Shown piece by piece: positions 26,707-36,523 of a stretch of DNA of 64,000 nucleotides. The stretch is from Halosolutus amylolyticus (lineage in GTDB: Archaea; Halobacteriota; Halobacteria; Halobacteriales; Natrialbaceae). The stretch is taken from the NCBI RefSeq assembly GCF_023566055.1, contig NZ_JALIQP010000004.1:248001-312000 (forward strand), written 5' to 3'. The notes beneath the pieces are model-generated. The model was not told the DNA's origin. It made no database searches and saw nothing but the letters and a program-made list of their open reading frames with translations. The first letter of the stretch is position 1, and each line of letters opens with the position of its first letter. The position numbers were made by a program, and so were the translations under genes.

Positions 26707-27819
26707 ATGACTGAGGGACCCGACATTACGTTCGTCCTCGGAACGCGTCCCGAGATCATCAAACTCGCTCCGGTGATCAGGGAATGCGAGGACCGATCGC
26801 TCACGCGTTCGATAATCCACACCGGACAACACTACGACGAATCGCTCGACCTCGTCTTTTTCGATCAACTTGCACTGCCCGAGCCCACACATCATCTCGA
26901 GGTCGGTTCGAGCACGCACGGTCGACAGACGGGTGAGATGATCATCCGGATCGAAGAGATTTTGCGTCGTGAACGGCCGGACACGCTGCTCGTACAGGGA
27001 GATACGAACTCCGTCCTGGCCGGCGCCATCGCAGCGAGTAAACTCGATATCGATCTCGGCCACGTCGAGGCGGGGTTGCGAAGCGACGATCGAACGATGC
27101 CCGAGGAGACGAATCGCGTACTGACGGACCACGCCTCGGACTATCTGTTCGCTCCGACCGAGCAGTCACGAGCGAGACTGCGAAGCGAACGAATACCGGA
27201 CGAGCGGATCTACGTAACCGGGAATACGATCGTCGATGCCGTCGAGCAGAACCGGACGCTCGCAGCGCAACGGAGTGCCGTGCTCGCCGAGTACGATCTC
27301 GTACCGGGACGATACTGTCTCCTCACTGCTCACCGCGCCGAAACGATCGACGACGAGCAGCGGTTCGGCGACCTTCTCACCGGGGTCGGTCGAGTCGCCT
27401 CTCACCTCGAACGAGAGGTCGTCTACCCTATTCATCCTCGCGCAGCAAAATCCCTGGAGGCGTTCGACCTCGACGTTCCCGACGGAATACGGATCGTCGA
27501 ACCGCAGAACTACCTCGACTTTCTATCTCTGGAGGATGCGGCCAGCCTCGTTCTGACCGATTCCGGCGGCGTCCAGGAAGAAGCATGTATCCTCGGCGTT
27601 CCCAGTGTGACGCTTCGTGAGAGTACGGAACGACCGGAGACGATCGACGTCGGCGCGAACCGACTCGTCGGAACCGATCCAGCGGCTATCGTCGAGGGGG
27701 CCGACGAGATGATCGACCGTGACGGGGAGTGGACCAACCCGTTCGGAAACGGGACGGCAGCGACACAGATACTGGACACCATAACCGGGGCCGAACGACG
27801 GGAGGTGTCGCCGAAATGA
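26707..27819 (+). CDS. wecB: UDP-N-acetylglucosamine 2-epimerase (non-hydrolysing)
   Basis: 370 residues: interconverts UDP-GlcNAc and UDP-ManNAc. GTRPE (12-16) and HTGQHYD near the N-terminus, LVQGDTNS, HVEAGLRS and PEETNR in the middle, and LTDSGGVQEEA near the C-terminus are all family motifs. The length fits WecB. It overlaps the dehydrogenase gene by four bases (ATGA), so UDP-ManNAc is handed straight to the next enzyme. This branch competes with nonulosonic acid synthesis for UDP-GlcNAc. Confidence 0.95.
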   Translation: MTEGPDITFVLGTRPEIIKLAPVIRECEDRSLTRSIIHTGQHYDESLDLVFFDQLALPEPTHHLEVGSSTHGRQTGEMIIRIEEILRRERPDTLLVQGDTNSVLAGAIAASKLDIDLGHVEAGLRSDDRTMPEETNRVLTDHASDYLFAPTEQSRARLRSERIPDERIYVTGNTIVDAVEQNRTLAAQRSAVLAEYDLVPGRYCLLTAHRAETIDDEQRFGDLLTGVGRVASHLEREVVYPIHPRAAKSLEAFDLDVPDGIRIVEPQNYLDFLSLEDAASLVLTDSGGVQEEACILGVPSVTLRESTERPETIDVGANRLVGTDPAAIVEGADEMIDRDGEWTNPFGNGTAATQILDTITGAERREVSPK

Positions 27820-29099
27820 GTACGATCTGCGTCCACGGGTTGGGGTACATCGGCCTCCCGACGGCAGCGATGTTCGCGAACTACGGATACGAGGTCGTCG
27901 GGTACGACGTCAGCGAAGAACTCGTCAGTCGACTCAATCAGGGGGACGTTCACATCGAAGAGCCGGGGCTCAGAGCGTTCGTCACGCAGGCGCTCGAGTC
28001 GGGCAAACTCCGGATCGAGAGCGAGATCGTCCCTTCGAAGTACCACCTGATTTGCGTTCCGACTCCGTTCGATACCGAGAGTCAGCGTGCGGATCTCTCG
28101 TACGTTGAAGCAGCAGCGTCGGCGACTACTCCTCATCTCCGCACCGGCGACACGGTGATTCTCGAGTCGACCGTTCCCCCGGGGACGACCGTCGGAACGG
28201 TACAGCCGATCCTCGAAGAGTCCGGATTCGAAGCGGGGAAAGACGTCGCGCTGGTCCACTGTCCGGAGACGGTACTCACCGGCGACATGATCACTGAACT
28301 CAAGCAAAATGACCGGGTAATCGGCGGCGTCAACGGCGTCTCGACCGAAGCCGCGGTGCGATTGTACGAAACGTTCCTCGAGGGCGAGATCAGAACGGCG
28401 GCGAACGCGACGACTGCGGAGTTCGTCAAACTGCTCCAGAACACCTACCGGGATACGAACATCGCGCTCGCGAACGAGGTCGCAAAGCTCGCACGGGACT
28501 ATCGGATCGATTCGCGAGCGGCGATCGAACTGGCGAACTCGCATCCGCGCGTCGACCTTCACCAGCCGGGTCCGGGCGTCGGCGGACACTGCTTGCCGAT
28601 CGATCCCTGGTTCCTCGGTCAGGAGTCCGACGAACTTGACCTCGTCGCACGCGCCAGGCAGATCAACGACGAAATGCCCGCGTACGTCGTCAACCTCGTC
28701 GACGACCACTTCGAGTCGCTCGCCGGACGAAAGATCGCCATCCTCGGAATCGCCTACAAGGGCAACGTCGGTGACACGCGAATGAGTCCCGGACTACAGG
28801 TGGCAGCGCAACTCAGGGCAATCGAACTCACTGACGAAGACTCGGACGGGCCCGCGGAACCGCCGCGAATATCGCTCAACGACCCCCACGTGACGGACCA
28901 GACGCGGGATCTCGAGGATCTCGAAACGGCGATCGACGGAGCCGACGCCGTCGTGATTACGTGCGACCACGACGAGTACGCCGCGATCGATCCCGAGACC
29001 CTGGCATCACGAATGCGCGGTTCGGTCGTCGTCGACACGAAGGCGATCGTCGACGAAGATGCCTACCGGGAGTCCGCGTTGACCGTCGTTCGACTCTAA
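27816..29099 (+). CDS. wecC: UDP-N-acetyl-D-mannosamine dehydrogenase
   Basis: 427 residues: oxidises UDP-ManNAc to UDP-ManNAcA using NAD twice. The N-terminal Rossmann motif is VHGLGYIGLPTA. The active-site cysteine is Cys259 in GVGGHCLPIDPWF. The central NTYRDTNIALANEV and C-terminal IAYKGNVGDTRMSPG match the UDP-glucose/GDP-mannose dehydrogenase family. The start ATG overlaps the wecB stop. The presence of this uronate makes sense of the lyase-like genes in the locus. Confidence 0.95.
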   Translation: MSTICVHGLGYIGLPTAAMFANYGYEVVGYDVSEELVSRLNQGDVHIEEPGLRAFVTQALESGKLRIESEIVPSKYHLICVPTPFDTESQRADLSYVEAAASATTPHLRTGDTVILESTVPPGTTVGTVQPILEESGFEAGKDVALVHCPETVLTGDMITELKQNDRVIGGVNGVSTEAAVRLYETFLEGEIRTAANATTAEFVKLLQNTYRDTNIALANEVAKLARDYRIDSRAAIELANSHPRVDLHQPGPGVGGHCLPIDPWFLGQESDELDLVARARQINDEMPAYVVNLVDDHFESLAGRKIAILGIAYKGNVGDTRMSPGLQVAAQLRAIELTDEDSDGPAEPPRISLNDPHVTDQTRDLEDLETAIDGADAVVITCDHDEYAAIDPETLASRMRGSVVVDTKAIVDEDAYRESALTVVRL

Positions 29100-29102
29100 C
29101 CT

Positions 29103-30353
29103 ATGCCACGCGTCGTCATCGTCACCCAGAACTTTCCGCCGGACAAGCTCGGGAACGCGTCGAGAATCCACGACAACGGGAAACAACTCGTCGAAACTGG
29201 GTGGGACGTCACCGTGCTCTGTCCTCCCGCGTCGTTCCCGTTCGGCCAGTTCGATCGATCGTGGACCCGGACGGAGACGCAGTCGGTCGACGGCATAACA
29301 GTCCGTCGCCTCTGGACGTGGCAGCCGGAAACGGAGGATCCCGGGTTCCTCTCCCGTCTCGCATACTACCTCTTTTTCGCGGTTCACGCGATGGTCTGGC
29401 TGCTGTTTGCACGTCGGAAGTTCGACGTGATCGTCACGTCGTCGCCGCCAGTGTTCACCGGCATCGCCGGGCTCCCGTTCGCACTGGCGAGTCGACCGCC
29501 GGTCGTCGCCGACGTCCGCGATCTGTGGATCGACGCCGCAGTGAGTCTCGACTTCATCCGGGAGAACGGGGTGTTCGAGCGGCTCAGCAGACGGTACGAA
29601 CGGCTCTTCCTCCAGTCGGTCGACCAGATCACGGTTACGACGTCGGTGCTCGAGTCCCGACTGACCGCGCTGTACGGCATCGATCCCGAACGCGTCCACC
29701 ACATTCCAAATGGCGTGAATACGAGCCGATTCACCCCGAGCGAGACGCCGGACGGGCCCGCGATCGTCTACACCGGCAACGTCGGCTACGCCCAGGATCT
29801 CGAGTCGTGCGTTCGTGCGATGACGCAACTCGAGTCCACGGACGCCGTCCTGAAGATCGTCGGCGACGGTGACCGCAGAGCCGCCCTCGAGGAACTTGTC
29901 GAGCGGAAGGACCTCGAGGACCGCGTCGAATTCACCGGGCTCCTCCCTCGGGATCGGATCCCCAAACTCCTCGACGACGCGATGATCGGCGTCGCACCGC
30001 TGAAATCGACCGACGCGCTCGAGTACGCCGTGCCGACGAAAGCCTACGAGTACATGGCGTGTGCACTTCCCGTGATCGCGACTGGAACCGGGGAGATCGA
30101 GTCGCTGCTCGATCGGTCGGGCGGCGGGGTCGTCGTCGACAACGACCCTGCAGCGATCGCAACGGAGATCGATCGGCTGCTCTCGGACGACGGCGAACGG
30201 GAAGCGATGGGTGAACGCGGACGCGAACACGTCGTCCGTCGGTACGATCGGGGGGCAATTACGCGTCGACTGAGCGACGTCTTCGCGACAGCGTGCGGGA
30301 CGGCTCCATCGGCGGGTGACAGACCGAAACGGCCATTCGAGCACCGATCCTGA
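29103..30353 (+). CDS. GT4 glycosyltransferase, WbuB-like
   Basis: 416 residues with a GT-B fold. The N-terminal half has TQNFPPDKLGNASRI, the WbuB-type acceptor-side motif, and a hydrophobic patch (YLFFAVHAMVWLLFA) that may dip into the membrane. The C-terminal half has IYTGNVGYAQDLE, RVEFTGLLPRDRI and the sugar-nucleotide motif AYEYMACALPVIATGTGE. WbuB relatives transfer amino sugars such as FucNAc or ManNAcA-linked units. It begins three bases after wecC, so it likely uses that product (inference). Confidence 0.88.
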   Translation: MPRVVIVTQNFPPDKLGNASRIHDNGKQLVETGWDVTVLCPPASFPFGQFDRSWTRTETQSVDGITVRRLWTWQPETEDPGFLSRLAYYLFFAVHAMVWLLFARRKFDVIVTSSPPVFTGIAGLPFALASRPPVVADVRDLWIDAAVSLDFIRENGVFERLSRRYERLFLQSVDQITVTTSVLESRLTALYGIDPERVHHIPNGVNTSRFTPSETPDGPAIVYTGNVGYAQDLESCVRAMTQLESTDAVLKIVGDGDRRAALEELVERKDLEDRVEFTGLLPRDRIPKLLDDAMIGVAPLKSTDALEYAVPTKAYEYMACALPVIATGTGEIESLLDRSGGGVVVDNDPAAIATEIDRLLSDDGEREAMGERGREHVVRRYDRGAITRRLSDVFATACGTAPSAGDRPKRPFEHRS

Positions 30354-30460
30354 AATCCGCGGGACGCCATCGGTCTCCGCCTCGCATCGACCGCTGTTCC
30401 GGTCGGCGCGTCGTTCGGAACCACTACCGCGAGGGCGGTCTCGAGCGTCAACCGGAACGG

Positions 30461-31585
30461 TTACAGCACCTCCCGGTACGCCGCCACAGTTTCGGCTGCA
30501 ACCGTCTCCCACTCGTGACGGGAGACCAACTCGTAGTTACGTCGTCCCATCGAATCGACCTCCCTGTCGACGATTTCCTTGAGCGCGGCGTCCAGCCCGT
30601 CCGGATCGTCGCCGTCGTACAGGATTCCCCCGTGGTTCCCGACGGACTCGTCAAGATATTCCGAGCGAGGAGCAACGACGGCCTTCCCGAACGACATCGC
30701 CAGTATCACGCTCCCGGACGTGAAGATGTCCTCGAACGGGAAGACGACGGCGTCCGCGGCGTTCATGTACCACTGGACGTTCTCGTCCGGAACGAACTCG
30801 AGCGTGCAGTGGATGCGCGGATTCGCGCTCGCCATGTCTTCGATCTGTTCGTGGAGGTCGGTCTCGAACGTGTTCCCCGCGATCAGGAGATGAACGTCAT
30901 CGCGGTCGAGCGCTTCGAACGCGTCGATCAATTCGGGAACTCCCTTGTACGATCGGATCCCGCCGAAAAACAGCAAGACGAACGCGTCCGGTGGGATTCC
31001 GAACCGAGATCGGGCCGTCTCCTCGTCGACCTCGTTTTCGTAGTTGTGGATATAGTGGCCGTGCGTGACGGTGACGAACGGCTCTCCGTCTTCCGCCAGC
31101 CCGAACTCCTCGCGAAGTTCGGAGCGGGCCTCCTGCCAGTGGACGAACACCCGATCGAACAGGTGCTCGACGAGGAGTCCCTTACAGAACCGCTCGAACG
31201 ACGGATACCGTCGTTCGTGTTCGACGAGGTTGTGTGCCGTCCAGACGATTCGAACGCCGAGCAGCCGCGCGACGAGGAGGCCCGTACAGAAGACCGCCGC
31301 CTTGAGGACGCTCGTGACGCGGCTGTCGCCAACGAGATACGGCGAGATCCAGTGCAGGTGAAGCACGTCCGGCACCCCCTCGGAGAAGAGCGTTCGGACC
31401 GCCTCCGCCGGATATCCCGTCGTTAACGTCACGGAGACACCGTTTCGCTCGAGCGCCGCCGCGAGGTTCGCCTGATACGGGTTGGTGTCGAAGTACGGGA
31501 GGTGCAGTACCTGCATCTCCTCCCCAGTCTCCGACGTCACCGTCGTTGTCCGTGCGGCCGACGCCTCGGCGGTTTCGGACGTCAC
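30461..31585 (-). CDS. GT4 glycosyltransferase, GumH-like
   Basis: 374 residues with the GT-B layout. HLPYFDTNPYQANLAAAL opens the fold, VWTAHNLVEHERRYP is typical of the GumH-like group, and FFGGIRSYKGVPELIDAF with EDIFTSGSVILAMSFGKAVVAP forms the donor site. A GTG at 31585 overlaps the preceding stop (GTGA), supporting coupling; an internal ATG at 31516 (MQVLHLPYF) would drop a Thr-rich 23-residue leader. The donor and linkage are unknown. It converges with the WbuB-like gene across 107 bases. Confidence 0.83.
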   Translation of the reverse strand: MTSETAEASAARTTTVTSETGEEMQVLHLPYFDTNPYQANLAAALERNGVSVTLTTGYPAEAVRTLFSEGVPDVLHLHWISPYLVGDSRVTSVLKAAVFCTGLLVARLLGVRIVWTAHNLVEHERRYPSFERFCKGLLVEHLFDRVFVHWQEARSELREEFGLAEDGEPFVTVTHGHYIHNYENEVDEETARSRFGIPPDAFVLLFFGGIRSYKGVPELIDAFEALDRDDVHLLIAGNTFETDLHEQIEDMASANPRIHCTLEFVPDENVQWYMNAADAVVFPFEDIFTSGSVILAMSFGKAVVAPRSEYLDESVGNHGGILYDGDDPDGLDAALKEIVDREVDSMGRRNYELVSRHEWETVAAETVAAYREVL

Positions 31586-33246
31586 GTGACCTCCGGCCGA
31601 TCGTCGCTATACGGTGCTCGATCGGGACACCTGACGATCGGTTCGTTCTCGAGCATCCGATCGACGATCCAGTCGAACACTTCGTTCCCCGGCGTGAGTT
31701 CGTCGTGGTTCACCGGTCGATACTCGAAATCGACGAACGTATCGTTCACCGATATATACGGGAAGTCGACGTTCTGGTGGACGAAAACCCAGTACGCGTA
31801 TCGCCTGGCACGCTCCCGCATCTCCTCGTCCATCGACAGCGTCTCGAATTCCTCGAGGAGCGCGAGGTAGTCGGCTTTCGTTTCCGGATCGTAAGTGAAT
31901 CCGAGTTCGCGATAATGCGTGTCGCCGCCGACGACGACCGGAATGCCGTGGTACGCCATCTCCAGTCCGACGGTCGAGTTGTACACTACTCCCACGTTCA
32001 GGTCGTCAATCAACTCGTAGGTATTGACGTCGGTCTCGGGTGGCAGCAGGCGGACGTTCGAGGCGAGCGGTGCGAACCGCTCCTCGATCCGGTCGGCCAC
32101 ACGCTCGTTCGTCCCGCGAACCGATTCGGCCGGATGCGTCTTGACGACCAGTGAAACATCGTCCCGTCCTGAGAGATGATCGATCGTCGTGTCGATCCAG
32201 TCGAACACCTCGACGAAAGGGAAATCCTCGTCGTCGATCTCGAGCGACGCGTCCCAGATGAGGTTCGTAAAGACGCCGACCGTGGGTTCCTCCCGCCGAT
32301 CGATCGACCGCTTTTCCCGCGAGGAGTACTGATGGATCGTCTCGCCACCGTCTTCTCGGGTTCCCATCAGATCCTCGATGTGACGGCGCTGTCGGTCAGT
32401 CAGCGGTCGGGAGAGAAACGCGCGAACGGCCGCTTCGTCCGAAAACTGTGGCTGAGGATTTCGGTTGTCGGACTGTCCGAACATTAGCGTCTCTTCCCGG
32501 AACCCCGCGTCGATACTGTACGCCGGGACGTCGTGGGCGTCCGCGACGGACAGTGCGACCCCGCCGGGCACGTACACCACTTCGTTCGCCACGGTCGCGG
32601 CGACGTCGTAGCGATCGTACACTCGTTCGTACGCGTCGACGAGCGTAAACGCGGAACGGAGGAACCGTTCGTACACGCTCCGTTCCTCCGGGTCTCCGAG
32701 TTCCAGCGTGTGCTTTCTGAAGTACTTTCGCGTAGACGCTCTCGCAAAATCCGACACCGGAACGCCCCTGTACTCGAACGAGTGAGAAGGATCGGGCGGG
32801 ACCGACGGCGGTTCGTACCCCTCCGGAAGGAACTCCCCGACCGATGTCGACCGGAGTCCGAACGCGTCGACCGTCGTCTCGCTGTTCACCTGGCACAGGT
32901 CGGACATATAGCAGTCGTTGCGCTCGACCGATTTGTGCGGGCAGATATCGAGCGATCCATCACACCGGATCATCAAGGGCTCGTACCCTCTCGTCTCGAA
33001 GGCGTGAGCGAGAATACAGGCGCGATAGACGATGCCGACGTTCCCCGGGACAATCGGGAACACCGCGTCACCGCGTACGTCCCCGGGGGCCAGTTCGTAC
33101 GATCGGCTCTCGTCGTCGACGCCCTCCAGGTGCTCGAGGTGCGGTGCGCCGACCAATCCGTGGTAGCTATCGAGCGCTGCCCGGCCGTATCCGAGACGAG
33201 ACACGACCCGGAAGGCTTCTCGCTGAATATCCTGCAACGTAGCCAT
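31582..33246 (-). CDS. Capsule-type KpsC/KpsS-like glycosyltransferase
   Basis: 554 residues. The C-terminal half resembles the capsule polysaccharide KpsC/S family: VGVFTNLIWDASLE, SLVVKTHPAES, LPPETDVNTYELI and VGVVYNSTVGLEMAYHGIPV are the usual nucleotide-sugar-binding signatures. The N-terminal half contains a Cys-bearing segment (ICPHKSVERNDCYMSDLC) whose role I cannot name. KpsC/S enzymes add Kdo linkers in bacteria; here the donor may be the CMP-nonulosonic acid, an idea that is inference only. The start MATLQDIQ is chosen because the preceding extension is hydrophilic and poorly coding. Confidence 0.8.
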   Translation of the reverse strand: MATLQDIQREAFRVVSRLGYGRAALDSYHGLVGAPHLEHLEGVDDESRSYELAPGDVRGDAVFPIVPGNVGIVYRACILAHAFETRGYEPLMIRCDGSLDICPHKSVERNDCYMSDLCQVNSETTVDAFGLRSTSVGEFLPEGYEPPSVPPDPSHSFEYRGVPVSDFARASTRKYFRKHTLELGDPEERSVYERFLRSAFTLVDAYERVYDRYDVAATVANEVVYVPGGVALSVADAHDVPAYSIDAGFREETLMFGQSDNRNPQPQFSDEAAVRAFLSRPLTDRQRRHIEDLMGTREDGGETIHQYSSREKRSIDRREEPTVGVFTNLIWDASLEIDDEDFPFVEVFDWIDTTIDHLSGRDDVSLVVKTHPAESVRGTNERVADRIEERFAPLASNVRLLPPETDVNTYELIDDLNVGVVYNSTVGLEMAYHGIPVVVGGDTHYRELGFTYDPETKADYLALLEEFETLSMDEEMRERARRYAYWVFVHQNVDFPYISVNDTFVDFEYRPVNHDELTPGNEVFDWIVDRMLENEPIVRCPDRAPYSDDRPEVT

Positions 33247-33531
33247 GATGAAGACGAGTGTTCCTACACGAGAAGTGCCCAAATAACGGTGTTGTGGATG
33301 AAAGTTACTGTTCCGATTCATAATCTGAATACGTGGAACGTTCGTTTCGATGGAGGGCTGTCGGAATCGAATTCGAGCCGAGTCGCAAAACAGTCCGAGG
33401 AAAACCGAGTTACGCGATAACAGTCATCGTTCGAGACCATCACGCCTCGGGCAACAATCATTTATTATCCCCGCACCTGTGGATACGACCGACTTCGAAC
33501 GTCGGGAGCGGTTTTCGGATCACTTCGACGC

Positions 33532-35211
33532 ATGAACGACACCGCATCGCTGAAGGCGTTGCTCAGCGCCACGCTGTTACTCTGGGCCGGCGGTATCGCC
33601 CTCTCGTGGACCGCCGGGTCCGTGTTTCCGTACTTACCTGCCACGTTAGCTATTTGTAGCCTGCTCTTTCTCCTCTTCGTGACTACCGCCGATACCGTCG
33701 ACGGACTGTCGGCGCCGCTCGTCGCGGTACTCTCGCTCAACTCGACAGTATATACGACGATGATCTTCGTCTTCCCCGAGTACTTCATCGGGGTCGATCC
33801 GAACACGTACGCGGATAGCGCCGCGATAGCCGCGTCGACCGGCGATCTCTCTTCCGTACAGATCCCGTTCTACGACGTTGCATCCGGTTACATCGGGTTC
33901 GTCGTCGTGGTAAACGCCATCACCGACCTGGGCGTGCGTTACTCGTTTTCCGTCTTCCCGCTCGTGATCAGCATCGGGTATCCGATCCTCGCGTATCAGT
34001 TTCTCCGGATCAGATTCGACAGCACGAAATTCGTTCTCCTCTCGGCCCTGATCGCGTCGGTCGTTGCGCAGGCCCTCATGTTCGCATTCTGGCCGATCGC
34101 GCAAACACTGGCCGCAGTCCAGTTGCTGTTTTTCATGTGTTGTCTCGTTCGCTTCCTCCAGTATCGAAACGGCAAATTCACCCTGTTAACGCTCCTCGCA
34201 GTGCTCTCGCTGCTGGTCACCCACAAGCTTCCGCCGCTGGTCCTCCTCATCTTCTTCGTCGTCCTGCTCGGCTTCTTCCTCCTGGCAACCGACACCGTTT
34301 ACGCGAACTCCGTCCGCCTCACCACCCTGCAGGACAATCCCGTCGTCCTGATGATCGGGATTGTCAGCCTGTCGACTGCCGTGCTGTGGGTGTTCTACAC
34401 GAGTTTTCTTTCGAACGTCGTCTACCGATTGCTGGCGCTCGTTGCGATGTCCGGTCCAGCGGACGACCCGACGTCCGTGACGACAGCGACGAACACCCTG
34501 TCTCGCCCGTGGCAGTTGCTACTGTTTAGGGGCAACACGATAACGCTCATTCTCATGAGTTCGGTTTCCTGGCTGTATCTCGTCGGAATTCGCCAGTGGC
34601 GCTCGAGCGTACTGCTTTCCACTCTGCTGTCCGCAACGGCGTCGACGGGGCTGTTCGTCGTCCTCTCGGTACTCGCCCCCGACGCGATTACGATCTCCCG
34701 GAGTATGTTCCTGTACGAAATATTCGCGGTGCTGTGTATCTTCGCTGCGCTGATCAGTTATACGGACGGTCGCGTTACCGGCAGCGTCCCGGCCATCGTC
34801 GTCGTCGTCGTTTTGATCCTCTCCCAGGTCGGCGTCGCCGTCGCCGTCCCGGACGCGAGTTACGCCGCTCGTGATTACCTCGTCGAGGAGGAAATCGAGG
34901 CTGAAAAGTTCACCGCCGAATACGCGACCGGCGTGACGCACACGGACCACTTTTACGCCCAGGAACAGATCTACTTCGCTCCCGATCGCGACCGCGTCGA
35001 GTACGAGAGCATCACGGATGACGTTCTCGAGGGCAACGTAGCCGACGGTAATTACGATCGGGTCTCACTCCGAGAGGGCGCCGACGTCATCCGGACCGGC
35101 GGGCACGGCGATATGCGCGTCGACTGGTCTGAGCTCTCGGCCGTCGAGAACGAGTACAGCAAAACGTACTCGAACGGCGGCGTTACCGTCTACAGCAATT
35201 CCTCCGTCTGA
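33532..35211 (+). CDS. Multi-pass membrane protein, possible glycan polymerase or GT-C
   Basis: 559 residues with about 12 hydrophobic segments covering residues 1-445, then a soluble tail of about 110 residues. A loop between early membrane segments contains FIGVDPNTYADSA, reminiscent of the Asp-bearing first loop of GT-C enzymes. The tail (HTDHFYAQEQIYFAP, VENEYSKTYSNGGVTVY) is typical of haloarchaeal GT39-like proteins of surface glycan loci. It may polymerise or transfer from a lipid carrier; function is not proven. A TTTATTA box at 33459-33465 is the likely TATA. Confidence 0.75.
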   Translation: MNDTASLKALLSATLLLWAGGIALSWTAGSVFPYLPATLAICSLLFLLFVTTADTVDGLSAPLVAVLSLNSTVYTTMIFVFPEYFIGVDPNTYADSAAIAASTGDLSSVQIPFYDVASGYIGFVVVVNAITDLGVRYSFSVFPLVISIGYPILAYQFLRIRFDSTKFVLLSALIASVVAQALMFAFWPIAQTLAAVQLLFFMCCLVRFLQYRNGKFTLLTLLAVLSLLVTHKLPPLVLLIFFVVLLGFFLLATDTVYANSVRLTTLQDNPVVLMIGIVSLSTAVLWVFYTSFLSNVVYRLLALVAMSGPADDPTSVTTATNTLSRPWQLLLFRGNTITLILMSSVSWLYLVGIRQWRSSVLLSTLLSATASTGLFVVLSVLAPDAITISRSMFLYEIFAVLCIFAALISYTDGRVTGSVPAIVVVVVLILSQVGVAVAVPDASYAARDYLVEEEIEAEKFTAEYATGVTHTDHFYAQEQIYFAPDRDRVEYESITDDVLEGNVADGNYDRVSLREGADVIRTGGHGDMRVDWSELSAVENEYSKTYSNGGVTVYSNSSV

Positions 35212-35240
35212 ACGCGTCGTTACCGCGCGGTAAATCAGCG

Positions 35241-36170
35241 TTACTGCGACGGAACGCCGTTCAGTCCGAGCAGGTGTCGAACTCGGGTCGTCACAGCTCT
35301 CGTCGCGGTTCGACCCCTGGTGGCGATACGGCGCTTGAGGTCGTCGAATCGTTCCTCGCGGTAGTGTTCTTCGACTTCGGGATCCGAAATTTGTTCTCTA
35401 CCCCGTGCGTACGACGACGTATACCCGTACAGGTACGCAACTCCCTGGTAGTAGGGTGATCGGAGCGCGTGGTAGACGCCCGCCAGCAAGGCGTTGATCG
35501 GATGATAGTTCAGGAAATACAGCGATTCCCCCTCGCGTTTGTATCCGTTCCAGAGTCCTCGGGCACTGTGGGGAGAGCGGAGCTGTAGGCCGCACGTCTC
35601 GGGCGTTTTGTAGGTCTTCCAGCCCCGTTTTTCGACTTTGACCCGGAACACCGCGTCGTGTGACGGAACGACCGGATAGCCGCCGATGTCCGCGAGACAC
35701 TGCCGGTCGAACAGCATCGCACCGCCCCACGGGTTCCCCTCGGCGTCGTCTCTCCGGTCGCGTTCGTGCAGTAAGCCGCTGACGATGCCACGTCGCTCCG
35801 CCGATCGCAGTTCGGTCTGCAGTGACGAAAAGTAATCGTCACGGACGAGGATGTCGCAGTCGAGAACGCCGACGTAGTCACACTGTGCCCACTCCGCTTC
35901 GTGGTCGCGCGCTATAATTTCGAGCCCTGTCGAAATAACCTTGGCAGGTCCATAGTGGGAGTCGTACTCCGACGCGTCACGGTCGAGTCGCACGGCCGAA
36001 ATCCACGGCACCTCCTCGGTGTACGTCTCGAGCAGTTCCGGCGTCCGATCGGTACTTCCGTCGTCGACGATGAGCCAGCACGCCGGCCGTTGTTCCTGTG
36101 CTCTGACGCGTTCGACGACTGCCGGGAGATTATCCGCTTCGTTTCGTGCGGGGGTCACTAGAACGTACAT
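35241..36170 (-). CDS. Family 2 glycosyltransferase
   Basis: 309 residues. VTPARNEADNLPAVVERV begins a GT-A domain, IVDDGSTDRT binds the nucleotide, and VLDCDILV provides the DxD metal site. Later NPWGGAMLF and HDAVFRVKVEKRGWKTY match GT2 enzymes with a C-terminal cytosolic or membrane-associated region. The start MYVLVTP is selected because the upstream frame is Arg/Ser-rich. It converges with the multi-pass membrane gene, ending 29 bases from its stop. Confidence 0.87.
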   Translation of the reverse strand: MYVLVTPARNEADNLPAVVERVRAQEQRPACWLIVDDGSTDRTPELLETYTEEVPWISAVRLDRDASEYDSHYGPAKVISTGLEIIARDHEAEWAQCDYVGVLDCDILVRDDYFSSLQTELRSAERRGIVSGLLHERDRRDDAEGNPWGGAMLFDRQCLADIGGYPVVPSHDAVFRVKVEKRGWKTYKTPETCGLQLRSPHSARGLWNGYKREGESLYFLNYHPINALLAGVYHALRSPYYQGVAYLYGYTSSYARGREQISDPEVEEHYREERFDDLKRRIATRGRTATRAVTTRVRHLLGLNGVPSQ

Positions 36171-36523
36171 CGATACGAGGGAGTCGAGTCCGATTGGCTT
36201 AGTCGAGACGACTGGGAACGTCGTTCGACGGCGACGACGGTTCTGCGGGTGCTGCGTCCTCGATCGTAACGCATCGGGGCGAGATACGACCTCGGCGCAT
36301 AAAATGGCTCCATACGAATCTGCAGTATTATCGCCGGTCGCGAACGTACCGTCTCCAAAAAACACCGGTTTGCTTCGGCGATTTCGAAACGTTGGTGGAC
36401 GGCGCGGGCTACCGTGGATTGGCGTGATCGAGGGGCGTCCGAGAGATGGCCCGGGACGTAGTTAGCCGGTTCGACCGACGTGTCGTCCAATTCGGGAGGG
36501 GCGGCCACCCCGTTCCCGAACCG
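36171..36523. other. Intergenic gap
   Basis: About 350 bases between the GT2 start and the stop of the third lyase-like gene. No coding frame convinces. The region must hold the leftward promoter of the GT2 gene; I cannot place a clear TATA box. Confidence 0.35.
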